A DNA stretch of 7,167 bases from Desulfuromusa sp. (GTDB lineage: Bacteria > Desulfobacterota > Desulfuromonadia > Desulfuromonadales > Geopsychrobacteraceae). The DNA lies in the NCBI GenBank assembly GCA_029933365.1, contig JAOZOH010000133.1, forward strand, positions 1 through 7,167, given 5' to 3'. Made by a program: the position numbers and the translations under genes. The notes beneath the pieces are model-generated. The model made no database searches and had not been told where the DNA came from. It worked only from the letters and a program-made list of their open reading frames with translations. Positions 1 through 5,476 of the stretch are shown here, in pieces (the stretch's first letter is position 1; each line of letters opens with the position of its first letter).

Positions 1-53
1 GTACGCACGGTGGTGTGGGAGGACGGCGGAAGTAATTCCGCCTCCTACCCGAT
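1..53 (+). mobile_element. Group II intron, 3' end (domain V tail and domain VI)
   Basis: Positions 17-50 fold into a textbook domain VI. GGG (17-19) pairs with CCC (48-50), AGGA (20-23) with UCCU (43-46), and GGCGGAA (25-31) with UUCCGCC (36-42), closed by a GUAA (GNRA-type) tetraloop at 32-35. A47 is the only unpaired base on the 3' side and lies seven bases from the proposed intron end at U53, the usual place for the lariat branch-point adenosine. Positions 1-11 (GUACGCACGGU) match the 3' strand of domain V, with the two-base CG bulge at 4-5 followed by CACGG; the 5' half and its catalytic triad lie outside the window. The reverse transcriptase/maturase gene would also be off the left edge. 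The exact 3' splice site is inferred from the usual ending after domain VI. Known: such introns are retroelements that self-splice and move by retrohoming. Confidence 0.82.
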
Positions 54-174
54 GCGTCGCATAATTTCTGCCCCACGGCGTTATGGTATTTTTTCAGGAT
101 CTCGACATACTTGTGTATGTCTTCACCCCTGAGAAAATCCCAAGCCTTGTTGGACAAAAATTTTGCTTAGCCAT
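54..174 (-). pseudogene. Possible antisense gene fragment in the intron 3' flank
   Basis: Read on the minus strand, 166 down to 54 has no stop and gives a protein-like sequence including KAWDFLRGED, then IHKYVEILKKYH, then NAVGQKLC. It is charged and looks amphipathic, unlike the plus-strand frame. Its own frame begins after a TAA (169-167), with only a TTG (157) as possible start and no ribosome binding site. An ATG at 174-172 (MAK...) lies one frame away, and a single-base change in the A/T run around 156-164 would join the two, so it may be a frameshifted remnant. The plus-oriented intron interrupts it antisense at 53/54. I do not recognise the family. The alternative is a non-coding structured repeat (see the palindrome at 85-140) whose translation only looks good. 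Confidence 0.25.
85..140. repeat. Nested imperfect palindrome upstream of the aminotransferase
   Basis: An outer stem pairs GGTATTTTTTCAGG (85-98) with CCTGAGAAAATCC (128-140), with one bulged T and one G-U pair. Inside it lies a perfect seven-base hairpin, GACATAC (104-110) with GTATGTC (115-121), loop TTGT. Such a two-tier stem could be a folded RNA leader, a short interspersed repeat, or an accident of coding sequence on the minus strand. It does not look like a standard intrinsic terminator, because no T-run follows the right arm. Confidence 0.5.
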
Positions 175-204
175 CAGGATTTGCGGAACTTACGGAATTT
201 TTAC

Positions 205-208
205 GGAG
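205..208 (+). promoter_or_regulatory. Ribosome binding site fixing the aminotransferase start
   Basis: GGAG lies six bases before the ATG at 215. It supports this start over an in-frame ATG at 83, whose 44-residue extension has no family character and begins close to the intron end. Confidence 0.75.
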
Positions 209-214
209 AAAGAG

Positions 215-1519
215 ATGCGGAATAATATTGTTCATATCGGTGCTGGTGAGTTGACCTATGAGATTCGTGCCATTGTCACGATTGCAGAAGAGCTGAACCG
301 GTTGGGGCTCAAAACCAATATGGAAAATATTGGTGATCCGGTCGCCAAGGGGGAGGAAATCCCGATCTGGATTAAAGAGATTGTCTCTGGGTTGACGATG
401 AAAGATTGCTCTTATGGTTATTGCGCAACGAAAGGACTACTGGAGACACGCCAGTTTCTGGCTGATTTGACCAATCAGCGCGGCAAAGCGCAGATCACAG
501 CTGAGGACATTATTTTCTTTAATGGTCTAGGGGACGCAATTCAGAAGGTTTATGGGCTGTTAAAACGTGAATCGCGGGTCATTGGCCCCTCTCCAACCTA
601 TTCGACCCATTCTTCTGCTGAAGGGGCACATGCTGGGCAAAAGCCGGTGACTTATCGTCTTGATCCGGACAACCACTGGTACCCCGATATGGATGATTTG
701 CGCCAGTCAGTTAAATATAATCCAGCCATTTCTGGAATCCTGATTATCAACCCCGACAACCCGACCGGCGCGGTTTATCCCGAACGGATTCTGCAAGAGA
801 TTATTTCTGTCTGCAAGGAATATGACCTGTTCCTGATCTGTGACGAGATTTATCATAACCTTTGCTACAATGGTACAACGACTAAGCCAATTTCAGATCT
901 GATCGGTAATCTCCCTGCTATTGCGATGAAGGGGATCAGCAAAGAAGTGCCCTGGCCAGGTGCGCGCTGTGGTTGGATTGAGGTTTATAATGCTGATAAA
1001 GATGAAATGTTCAGTCGCTACATTAACAGTATTTTAAATTCAAAAATGGTTGAAGTCTGTTCCACTACGTTGCCACAAAAAGCTATCCCTCTGATTCTCA
1101 GCCATCCAGAATATCCGAATTATCTCGCGGAGCGGCGGAGTCGCTATGAGAACTATTCCAATATCGCCTATAATCTGCTCACGGAAGTCCCTGGTCTCAA
1201 GGTGAACCGAACCAATGGTGCTTTTTATATGAGTGTTGTTTTTGAACCGGGTAAATTAAATAATACGCAGAAATTACCAATTGAAAATCCCCAGATTCGC
1301 GAGTTGGTTGAGGGACTTGTTGATCAACCTGGCACCTTAAGTGATAAGCGGTTTGTCTATTACTTGCTGGCTGCAACGGGGATCTGTGTCGTTCCGATCT
1401 CCTCTTTTTGTACTGATGAACGGGGTTTCAGAATTACTTTGCTGGAACAGGATGAAAAAGAGTTCACCCAGATTTTTATAACTATTGCAAATGGTATCAC
1501 GACTTATTTGAATTCGTAA
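215..1519 (+). CDS. PLP-dependent class I/II aminotransferase
   Basis: A fold-type I aminotransferase of 434 residues, cytoplasmic, expected to move an amino group between an amino acid and a 2-oxo acid using pyridoxal phosphate. Visible motifs in order: NPDNPTG (179-185) with the conserved Asn182; CDEIY (209-213) with Asp210, which should bind the pyridine nitrogen, and Tyr213; GISKEVPWPGARCGW (240-254) with Lys243 as the Schiff-base lysine and Arg251 for the cofactor phosphate; and FRITLLE (405-411) with Arg406 as the likely substrate-carboxylate arginine. All key residues are present and the length is normal to slightly long. The ATG at 215 is chosen for its ribosome binding site and because homology-like sequence starts there. 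Substrate cannot be read from sequence; alanine/aspartate-type aminotransferase is the broad guess. It is followed after 35 bases by glutamate-cysteine ligase, so the two are probably one transcript. No convincing promoter was found between the intron and this gene. Confidence 0.9.
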   Translation: MRNNIVHIGAGELTYEIRAIVTIAEELNRLGLKTNMENIGDPVAKGEEIPIWIKEIVSGLTMKDCSYGYCATKGLLETRQFLADLTNQRGKAQITAEDIIFFNGLGDAIQKVYGLLKRESRVIGPSPTYSTHSSAEGAHAGQKPVTYRLDPDNHWYPDMDDLRQSVKYNPAISGILIINPDNPTGAVYPERILQEIISVCKEYDLFLICDEIYHNLCYNGTTTKPISDLIGNLPAIAMKGISKEVPWPGARCGWIEVYNADKDEMFSRYINSILNSKMVEVCSTTLPQKAIPLILSHPEYPNYLAERRSRYENYSNIAYNLLTEVPGLKVNRTNGAFYMSVVFEPGKLNNTQKLPIENPQIRELVEGLVDQPGTLSDKRFVYYLLAATGICVVPISSFCTDERGFRITLLEQDEKEFTQIFITIANGITTYLNS

Positions 1520-1554
1520 TAACCGCCTCTCCGCTGTTCTGAAAGGTTTTATTG

Positions 1555-2931
1555 ATGTCACCACTGCCAAACTCTGCTGAATCATTCTACTCCCAAGTGA
1601 TTGATAATAAACAGCAGCTAATCGATTTTCTGTTACGCGGCGCTCGTCCCAAAGAGGAGTGGGGTGTCGGCCTGGAAACAGAAAAGCTGGTGGTTGATCG
1701 TTACACCGGGGAAGCGGTCGGTTATGCGCAAATTTGTGAATTGCTGGCCAAATTAGACGGAATAGGTGGCTGGCAAGGGGTTTATGAACAGGAGAACTTG
1801 ATTGGTTTGCAAGGGAAACGTTCTTCGGTGACTTTGGAGCCGGGTGGTCAGTTAGAACTGTCTGGGAAGTTTTGTTGTGATATTGCATGCAGTTGGCGTG
1901 ACCTGAACCGTTACCGGCAACATATTGTAACCATGGGTCATGACCTTGATTTAGTGTTCCTTGGCCTGGGGGTGCATCCCTTCACTCCGCTGGAGAAGAT
2001 TGCCTGGTTGCCAAAGCCCCGCTATGAAATCATGGGTCCCTATATGTTGCAAACCGGCGACATGGGACAGCGGATGATGAAGCAGACGGCAGGAACTCAA
2101 GTCAATCTTGATTTTTCTGATGAAGCTGACTGCGTGCGCAAGCTACGGGCTGCACAATGGCTTAGCTCGGTCTGTTATGCCCTGTTTGCAAATTCAGCGA
2201 TTCTGGAAGATCAACCGAGTGGTTACCTTTCATTGCGTGGAGAGATCTGGTCACGAACTGATCCTGATCGTTGTGGTCTGATCGAACAGCTCCTTAAAGT
2301 AAATTCCGGGCTGAATGATTTTATTGAATATGCTCTGGATGTTCCCCTCTATTTTATTCAGCGGCAGCAACAATATATCGACTTGACCGAAAAACGTTAC
2401 ACGTTTCGCCAGTTTCTGGACAATGGCTGGAAAAATGAGCAGGCAACCCTGGAGGATTGGAACCTGCACCTTTCAACTTTGTTTCCAGAGGTTCGATTGC
2501 GGCCGCAGATTGAGGTGCGTAGTGCCGATAGTTTGCCACCACGTTATACTGCCGCTGTTGCAGCACTTTATAAGGGTTTGCTTTATACTGAACAGGGACT
2601 TAGCGGAGTTGAAAGTTTTTTTGCCGATCTGTCAGAGGAAGATTTTCGGGCTGTATATCAGGCTTCGTGGAAAGATGGATTGAAAACTAGAATGAAGGAT
2701 GGAACCCTTCAGGAGGTCGTGGCAGAGCTGCTCAAAATTGCAAATCTGAGTTTGCAGGAACAGTTTCTCAATGGTGATAGCGGCGCAGATGAAAGCAGTT
2801 TTTTGCAGAATTTAGATGAGATTGTGACAACCGGTGAAACCTTAGCTGAACGTGTGCTAGCGCGCTGGCGGGGCGGACGGCAGGAGAAGCTGGCACTCTT
2901 GTTCGAACATTGTGGTTATGCCGAGGTTTGA
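1555..2931 (+). CDS. gshA: Glutamate-cysteine ligase, plant-type (GCS2 family)
   Basis: ATP-dependent ligase expected to join the gamma-carboxyl of glutamate to cysteine, giving gamma-glutamylcysteine, the first step of glutathione synthesis; cytoplasmic. The 458 residues match the plant/proteobacterial-type family in length and motif order: GVGLETEKL (37-45), with acidic residues expected to bind metal and ATP; SVTLEPGGQLELSG (91-104); MKQTAGTQVNLDF (175-187); and RPQIEVRSAD (316-325) near the substrate pocket. No signal peptide or membrane segment is seen. The ATG at 1555 is preferred, with GAAAGG at 1541-1546 eight bases upstream; an adjacent in-frame TTG at 1552 would add only one residue. 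It sits 35 bases after the aminotransferase and is probably co-transcribed. No glutathione synthetase (gshB) follows, so the final thiol may be made by an unlinked gene or remain gamma-glutamylcysteine. An EgtA-like or other carboxylate-amine ligase role is the main alternative. Confidence 0.88.
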   Translation: MSPLPNSAESFYSQVIDNKQQLIDFLLRGARPKEEWGVGLETEKLVVDRYTGEAVGYAQICELLAKLDGIGGWQGVYEQENLIGLQGKRSSVTLEPGGQLELSGKFCCDIACSWRDLNRYRQHIVTMGHDLDLVFLGLGVHPFTPLEKIAWLPKPRYEIMGPYMLQTGDMGQRMMKQTAGTQVNLDFSDEADCVRKLRAAQWLSSVCYALFANSAILEDQPSGYLSLRGEIWSRTDPDRCGLIEQLLKVNSGLNDFIEYALDVPLYFIQRQQQYIDLTEKRYTFRQFLDNGWKNEQATLEDWNLHLSTLFPEVRLRPQIEVRSADSLPPRYTAAVAALYKGLLYTEQGLSGVESFFADLSEEDFRAVYQASWKDGLKTRMKDGTLQEVVAELLKIANLSLQEQFLNGDSGADESSFLQNLDEIVTTGETLAERVLARWRGGRQEKLALLFEHCGYAEV

Positions 2932-2947
2932 ACCCACATCGGTTTGG

Positions 2948-2969
2948 TGACTGCGCAAAAGCACAGTCA
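2948..2969 (+). other. Small hairpin just after gshA
   Basis: TGACTGCGC (2948-2956) pairs with GCACAGTCA (2961-2969) around an AAAA loop, with one C-A mismatch. It begins 17 bases after the gshA stop. No T-run follows, so it may protect the 3' end of the message rather than terminate it. Confidence 0.45.
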
Positions 2970-2995
2970 ATTGTTGCGGAGTTGGTAACGATTAA

Positions 2996-3018
2996 ATGCG
3001 TGAAGACACGTGTTTTTT
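2996..3018 (+). terminator. Weak intrinsic terminator candidate after gshA
   Basis: ATGCGTG (2996-3002) can pair with CACGTGT (3007-3013) around AAGA, using two G-U pairs, and runs directly into six T residues (3013-3018). The stem is short, so termination would be partial. The stronger hairpin at 3118-3162 may do most of the work. Confidence 0.35.
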
Positions 3019-3032
3019 CTTGACCGGAAAGT

Positions 3033-3095
3033 TTAGTTTAACACCATCAACAGATTCGGTGTGGCAGTCGAAACGTTGAAACAAAACAGATACAT
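3033..3095 (-). CDS. Possible 20-residue peptide (minus strand, unrecognised)
   Basis: On the minus strand an ATG at 3095-3093 opens a 20-codon frame ending in TAA at 3035-3033; it starts MYLFCFNVST and is rather hydrophobic. What draws attention is the near-perfect ribosome binding site AAGGAGGT (3106-3099), three bases before the ATG. No promoter was found on this strand, and a hairpin (3118-3153) lies just upstream in its reading direction. The same bases on the plus strand read as an anti-Shine-Dalgarno element (see the small RNA candidate), so the ribosome-site resemblance may have that explanation instead. I do not recognise the peptide. Confidence 0.2.
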   Translation of the reverse strand: MYLFCFNVSTATPNLLMVLN

Positions 3096-3117
3096 GTTAC
3101 CTCCTTTCTTAGTTTAA

Positions 3118-3162
3118 GGCCGTTAGCGGGAATACCTCCCCCCGTTAACGGCCATTTTTTTT
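3118..3162 (+). terminator. Strong intrinsic terminator between gshA and transketolase
   Basis: GGCCGTTAGCGGG (3118-3130) pairs with CCCGTTAACGGCC (3141-3153) over 13 bp with one G-U pair. The ten-base loop is AATACCTCCC, and the right arm is followed after one A by eight T residues (3155-3162). This is a classic Rho-independent terminator on the plus strand and separates the aminotransferase-gshA transcript from transketolase. Confidence 0.88.
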
Positions 3163-3198
3163 ACAAACTAATTTAATCTATTTTTGCCCCACTTTCCC

Positions 3199-3228
3199 TT
3201 GATTTATCAACCTGATTCCTGTTTCAAT
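3199..3228 (+). promoter_or_regulatory. Weak promoter candidate for transketolase
   Basis: TTGATT (3199-3204) and TTCAAT (3223-3228) are 18 bases apart and match the -35 and -10 consensus only partly. The strong terminator just upstream implies that transketolase needs its own promoter somewhere in 3163-3250. TATAAA at 3237-3242 is an alternative -10 but lacks a good -35 and would leave a very short leader. Confidence 0.28.
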
Positions 3229-3260
3229 GTGCGGCCTATAAACAAACCAAGGAGCTGCGC

Positions 3261-5252
3261 ATGCCATCACAAAAACTTTCTGATCCTGTCGTTCGTCAAT
3301 CCATTGATACCATTCGACTTTTAGCTGCCGATGCAGTTGAAAAAGCCAATTCCGGCCATCCCGGCACACCGATGGAAGCGGCTCCAATTGCCTATTTATT
3401 GTATATGCGTCATCTGCAACATAACCCAGCCAATCCCGATTGGGCTGGACGGGATCGATTTGTTCTCTCCTGTGGTCATGCCTCTTCTCTGATCTACAGT
3501 ATGTTACATTTGACCGGCTACGACCTGTCATTGGACGACCTTAAAAACTTTCGCCAGTTTGGCAGTAAGACTGCCGGTCATCCGGAGTTTGGTCACGTTC
3601 CTGGAGTAGAAACGACCACGGGTCCATTGGGGCAGGGGGTTGCTGTCGCTGTTGGTATGGCGATGGGCAGCCAATATCTGTCGCAACATGTGGATGCTGA
3701 ACTGTTCGATTATCGAACCTGGGTGATCTGTTCCGATGGAGATTTGATGGAAGGGGTTTCTGCCGAGGCGGGTTCACTGGCCGGGCATTTGCAGCTGGGG
3801 CATCTGAATTATATTTATCTGGACAACAAGATTACCATTGAGGGCGATACCGGACTGGCATTTACTGAGGATGTCGGCACCCGTTACCTGGCTTATGGCT
3901 GGCATGTCGAACGGGTTGAAGGTGAGAATCTTCTTGAAATTGATGCTGCTATGGAGCGGGCTAAAAATGATCCGCGACCATCGCTGATTATTGCTCGGAC
4001 TCACATTGGTTTGGGAGCACCAAACAAGCAGGATACCGCCGCTGCCCATGGATCTCCTCTGGGGACGGATGAACTGGCTCTGGCCAAGCAAACCTATCAT
4101 CGTGACCCACGCGAAACTTTCGTCATACCTGCAGAGGTGGCTGAGCACATGGGTTCCTGCCTGGCTCGCGGGGCTGAATTGGAGCAACAGTGGCAACAAA
4201 TATTTGAGAAGAAAAAATCTTTGCCACAAGTTGTTTCCTGGTTGTCAGCAAGTCAAGGTGAATTACCTGCTGGCTGGGAAGCTGCTTTGCCCGTGTTCTC
4301 CCCGGCAGATGGAGCCAAAGCGACCCGCCAGGCTAGTGGCGCGGCAATTAATGGGCTCGCTGCAAGACTACCATTTTTAATTGGTGGATCTGCCGATCTT
4401 GCTCCATCCAACAATACTGAAATTAAGGGGGCAGGTTCCTGGCTACCAGGGCAGAGTGGGCGCAATATCCATTATGGAATTCGTGAACATGCGATGGGTT
4501 CGGTCATGAATGGCCTTTGCCATACTCCGGGACTGATCCCCTTTGCTGGAACCTTCTTTGTTTTTGCTGATTATATGCGTCCGGCAATTCGCATGGCGGC
4601 GCTGATGGGATTAGCACCGATCTATGTTATGACCCATGACTCTATCGGTCTGGGCGAAGATGGACCAACCCATCAGCCGGTGGAACATCTAGCCTCTTTG
4701 CGGGCGATGCCAAACCTGACAGTTATCCGTCCGGGGGATGCCAATGAGACCTCCGCAGCCTGGAAAGCGGCGATTCTTAACCGTCAGGGGCCGACCATGC
4801 TGGTTCTGTCCCGGCAGGGATTGCCAACCCTTGATCGAAGTCAGTTTGCATCAGCTGACGGGGTGCAGAAGGGGGGGTATGTCCTTGCTCCTGAAACCGG
4901 AGAGTTACAGTTGATTCTGTTGGCCAGTGGCTCTGAGGTTCAACATGCCATCGCAGCACAGGCAACCCTGCAAGCTGATGGGGTCGCTACACGGGTTGTT
5001 TCAATGCCGTGCTGGGAGCTGTTTGAAGTCCAGGATGCTACTTATCGTGAGCAGGTTCTTCCCGCTGCTTGCACCAAACGGGTCTCCATGGAAGCTGGTA
5101 GCAGATTTGGTTGGGAGCGCTATGTGGGCCTCAACGGTCGAGCTATTGGTATGGATGAATTTGGTGCCAGTGCCCCGGCGGGTGAGCTGATGCAACATTT
5201 TGGCTTTACGGCGGAAAATATGGTCGCTGTGGCTAAGGAGTTACTGGGCTGA
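3261..5252 (+). CDS. tkt: Transketolase
   Basis: Thiamine-diphosphate enzyme that moves two-carbon ketol units between sugar phosphates in the non-oxidative pentose phosphate pathway; cytoplasmic, usually a homodimer. At 663 residues it has the usual bacterial length and a full set of domains. The N-terminal cofactor domain shows NSGHPG (30-35, His33), ETTTGPLGQG (117-126) and the diphosphate/metal motif SDGDLMEG (158-165) to LDN (187-189), with Asp159 and Asn189 as expected metal ligands. His263 is in HGSPLG. The middle domain has HYGIREHAMG (404-413) with Glu409, the catalytic glutamate that activates the cofactor, and GEDGPTHQPVEHL (465-477) with His471. The C-terminal domain ends at residue 663. 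The first base of the cofactor motif is Ser158 rather than the common Gly; the Asp is kept. AAGGAG at 3249-3254 lies six bases before the ATG. It stands alone between two terminator-like hairpins. Confidence 0.97.
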   Translation: MPSQKLSDPVVRQSIDTIRLLAADAVEKANSGHPGTPMEAAPIAYLLYMRHLQHNPANPDWAGRDRFVLSCGHASSLIYSMLHLTGYDLSLDDLKNFRQFGSKTAGHPEFGHVPGVETTTGPLGQGVAVAVGMAMGSQYLSQHVDAELFDYRTWVICSDGDLMEGVSAEAGSLAGHLQLGHLNYIYLDNKITIEGDTGLAFTEDVGTRYLAYGWHVERVEGENLLEIDAAMERAKNDPRPSLIIARTHIGLGAPNKQDTAAAHGSPLGTDELALAKQTYHRDPRETFVIPAEVAEHMGSCLARGAELEQQWQQIFEKKKSLPQVVSWLSASQGELPAGWEAALPVFSPADGAKATRQASGAAINGLAARLPFLIGGSADLAPSNNTEIKGAGSWLPGQSGRNIHYGIREHAMGSVMNGLCHTPGLIPFAGTFFVFADYMRPAIRMAALMGLAPIYVMTHDSIGLGEDGPTHQPVEHLASLRAMPNLTVIRPGDANETSAAWKAAILNRQGPTMLVLSRQGLPTLDRSQFASADGVQKGGYVLAPETGELQLILLASGSEVQHAIAAQATLQADGVATRVVSMPCWELFEVQDATYREQVLPAACTKRVSMEAGSRFGWERYVGLNGRAIGMDEFGASAPAGELMQHFGFTAENMVAVAKELLG

Positions 5253-5278
5253 GAATGACTTTATAAATCTGACGAATA

Positions 5279-5309
5279 ACCAAGGGCGACCCGATAGGTC
5301 GCCCTTGGT
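5279..5309 (+). terminator. 13-bp hairpin after transketolase
   Basis: ACCAAGGGCGACC (5279-5291) pairs perfectly with GGTCGCCCTTGGT (5297-5309) around a CGATA loop, starting 27 bases after the transketolase stop. No T-run follows on either strand, so it is an atypical terminator or a message-stabilising hairpin. Position and stem strength favour a role at the end of this transcript. Confidence 0.6.
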
Positions 5310-5393
5310 CGTTGTGAATCCATCAATCTCAGCGATTTAACCTACCTGTCTGTTTTGCCTACAGAAAAACCTTTATTGTAAAACGAATATATA

Positions 5394-5421
5394 TTGACTT
5401 TGGAATTTCTATCCGTATAGT
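5394..5421 (+). promoter_or_regulatory. Sigma-70-type promoter for the flavoprotein gene
   Basis: TTGACT (5394-5399) and TATAGT (5416-5421) each match five of six consensus bases and are 16 bases apart. Transcription should start near 5428, leaving a leader of about 50 bases before the GTG at 5477. AT-rich sequence (5381-5393) lies directly upstream. Confidence 0.75.
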
Positions 5422-5434
5422 GTGCGAATGCACA
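5421..5434. promoter_or_regulatory. Palindrome over the transcription start, possible operator
   Basis: TGTGC (5421-5425) and GCACA (5430-5434) form a perfect inverted repeat with a four-base spacer, GAAT, beginning at the last base of the -10 element and covering the predicted start site. A regulator bound here would block transcription. The 5-4-5 geometry is that of Crp/Fnr-family sites, but the bases do not match FNR or CRP consensus, so no regulator is named. Confidence 0.4.
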
Positions 5435-5463
5435 AAACTAACGGGCAATAATTCTACGTACCA

Positions 5464-5468
5464 GGAGG
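5464..5468 (+). promoter_or_regulatory. Ribosome binding site fixing the GTG start of the flavoprotein
   Basis: GGAGG lies eight bases before a GTG at 5477. The longest open frame in this register (from 5420) would begin inside the -10 element, so it cannot be the start on this transcript. VKKYDVLIIGGG from the GTG is also the normal beginning of the FAD-binding domain. Confidence 0.85.
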
Positions 5469-5476
5469 AAGTAAAA

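Larger units (their letters stand above)
3020..3162 (+). ncRNA. Candidate small RNA or structured gshA 3' region with two anti-SD heptamers
   Basis: A gene-free stretch ends in a strong intrinsic terminator. It carries the heptamer TACCTCC twice, at 3098-3104 in an apparently unpaired stretch and at 3133-3139 in the terminator loop. Upstream, ACACC (3041-3045) can pair with GGTGT (3058-3062). Exposed CCUCC loops near a terminator resemble bacterial small RNAs that pair with ribosome binding sites. A TTGACC at 3020-3025 could be a -35, but no good -10 sits at the right distance, so an independent promoter is not established and the 5' end is a guess. It may simply be the 3' end of the gshA message. 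Confidence 0.25.

Noticed and set aside
150..168. Sigma-54 promoter-like TTGGAC...TTGC before the aminotransferase
   Set aside because: The GG and GC doublets are 11 bases apart; sigma-54 promoters need 10, and the rest of the -24 box is weak.
183..207. Three CGGA repeats before the aminotransferase start
   Set aside because: Spacing is uneven (9 and 11 bases), the repeats are short, and the last is simply the ribosome binding site.
83..214. N-terminal extension of the aminotransferase to an ATG at 83
   Set aside because: The extra 44 residues have no family character, overlap the palindrome and have no good ribosome binding site, whereas the ATG at 215 has GGAG six bases upstream.
1337..1888. 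Long minus-strand frame across the aminotransferase/gshA junction
   Set aside because: It lies opposite two genes with complete family motifs and has no recognisable motif of its own, so it is a shadow frame.
3199..3210. FNR-like site TTGATTTATCAA upstream of transketolase
   Set aside because: The half sites match TTGAT/ATCAA but the spacer is two bases instead of the four needed.
3210..3235. Thiamine pyrophosphate riboswitch before transketolase (ACCTGAT stretch)
   Set aside because: Only seven bases match the conserved 3' element; the upstream CTGAGA element and the required stems are missing.
5350..5364. LexA-like CTGT...ACAG upstream of the flavoprotein
   Set aside because: The spacer is seven bases rather than eight, the site lies well upstream of the promoter, and the gene is not an SOS gene.
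5420..5476. 19-residue N-terminal extension of the flavoprotein
   Set aside because: It would start inside the -10 element, and the proper ribosome binding site belongs to the GTG at 5477.
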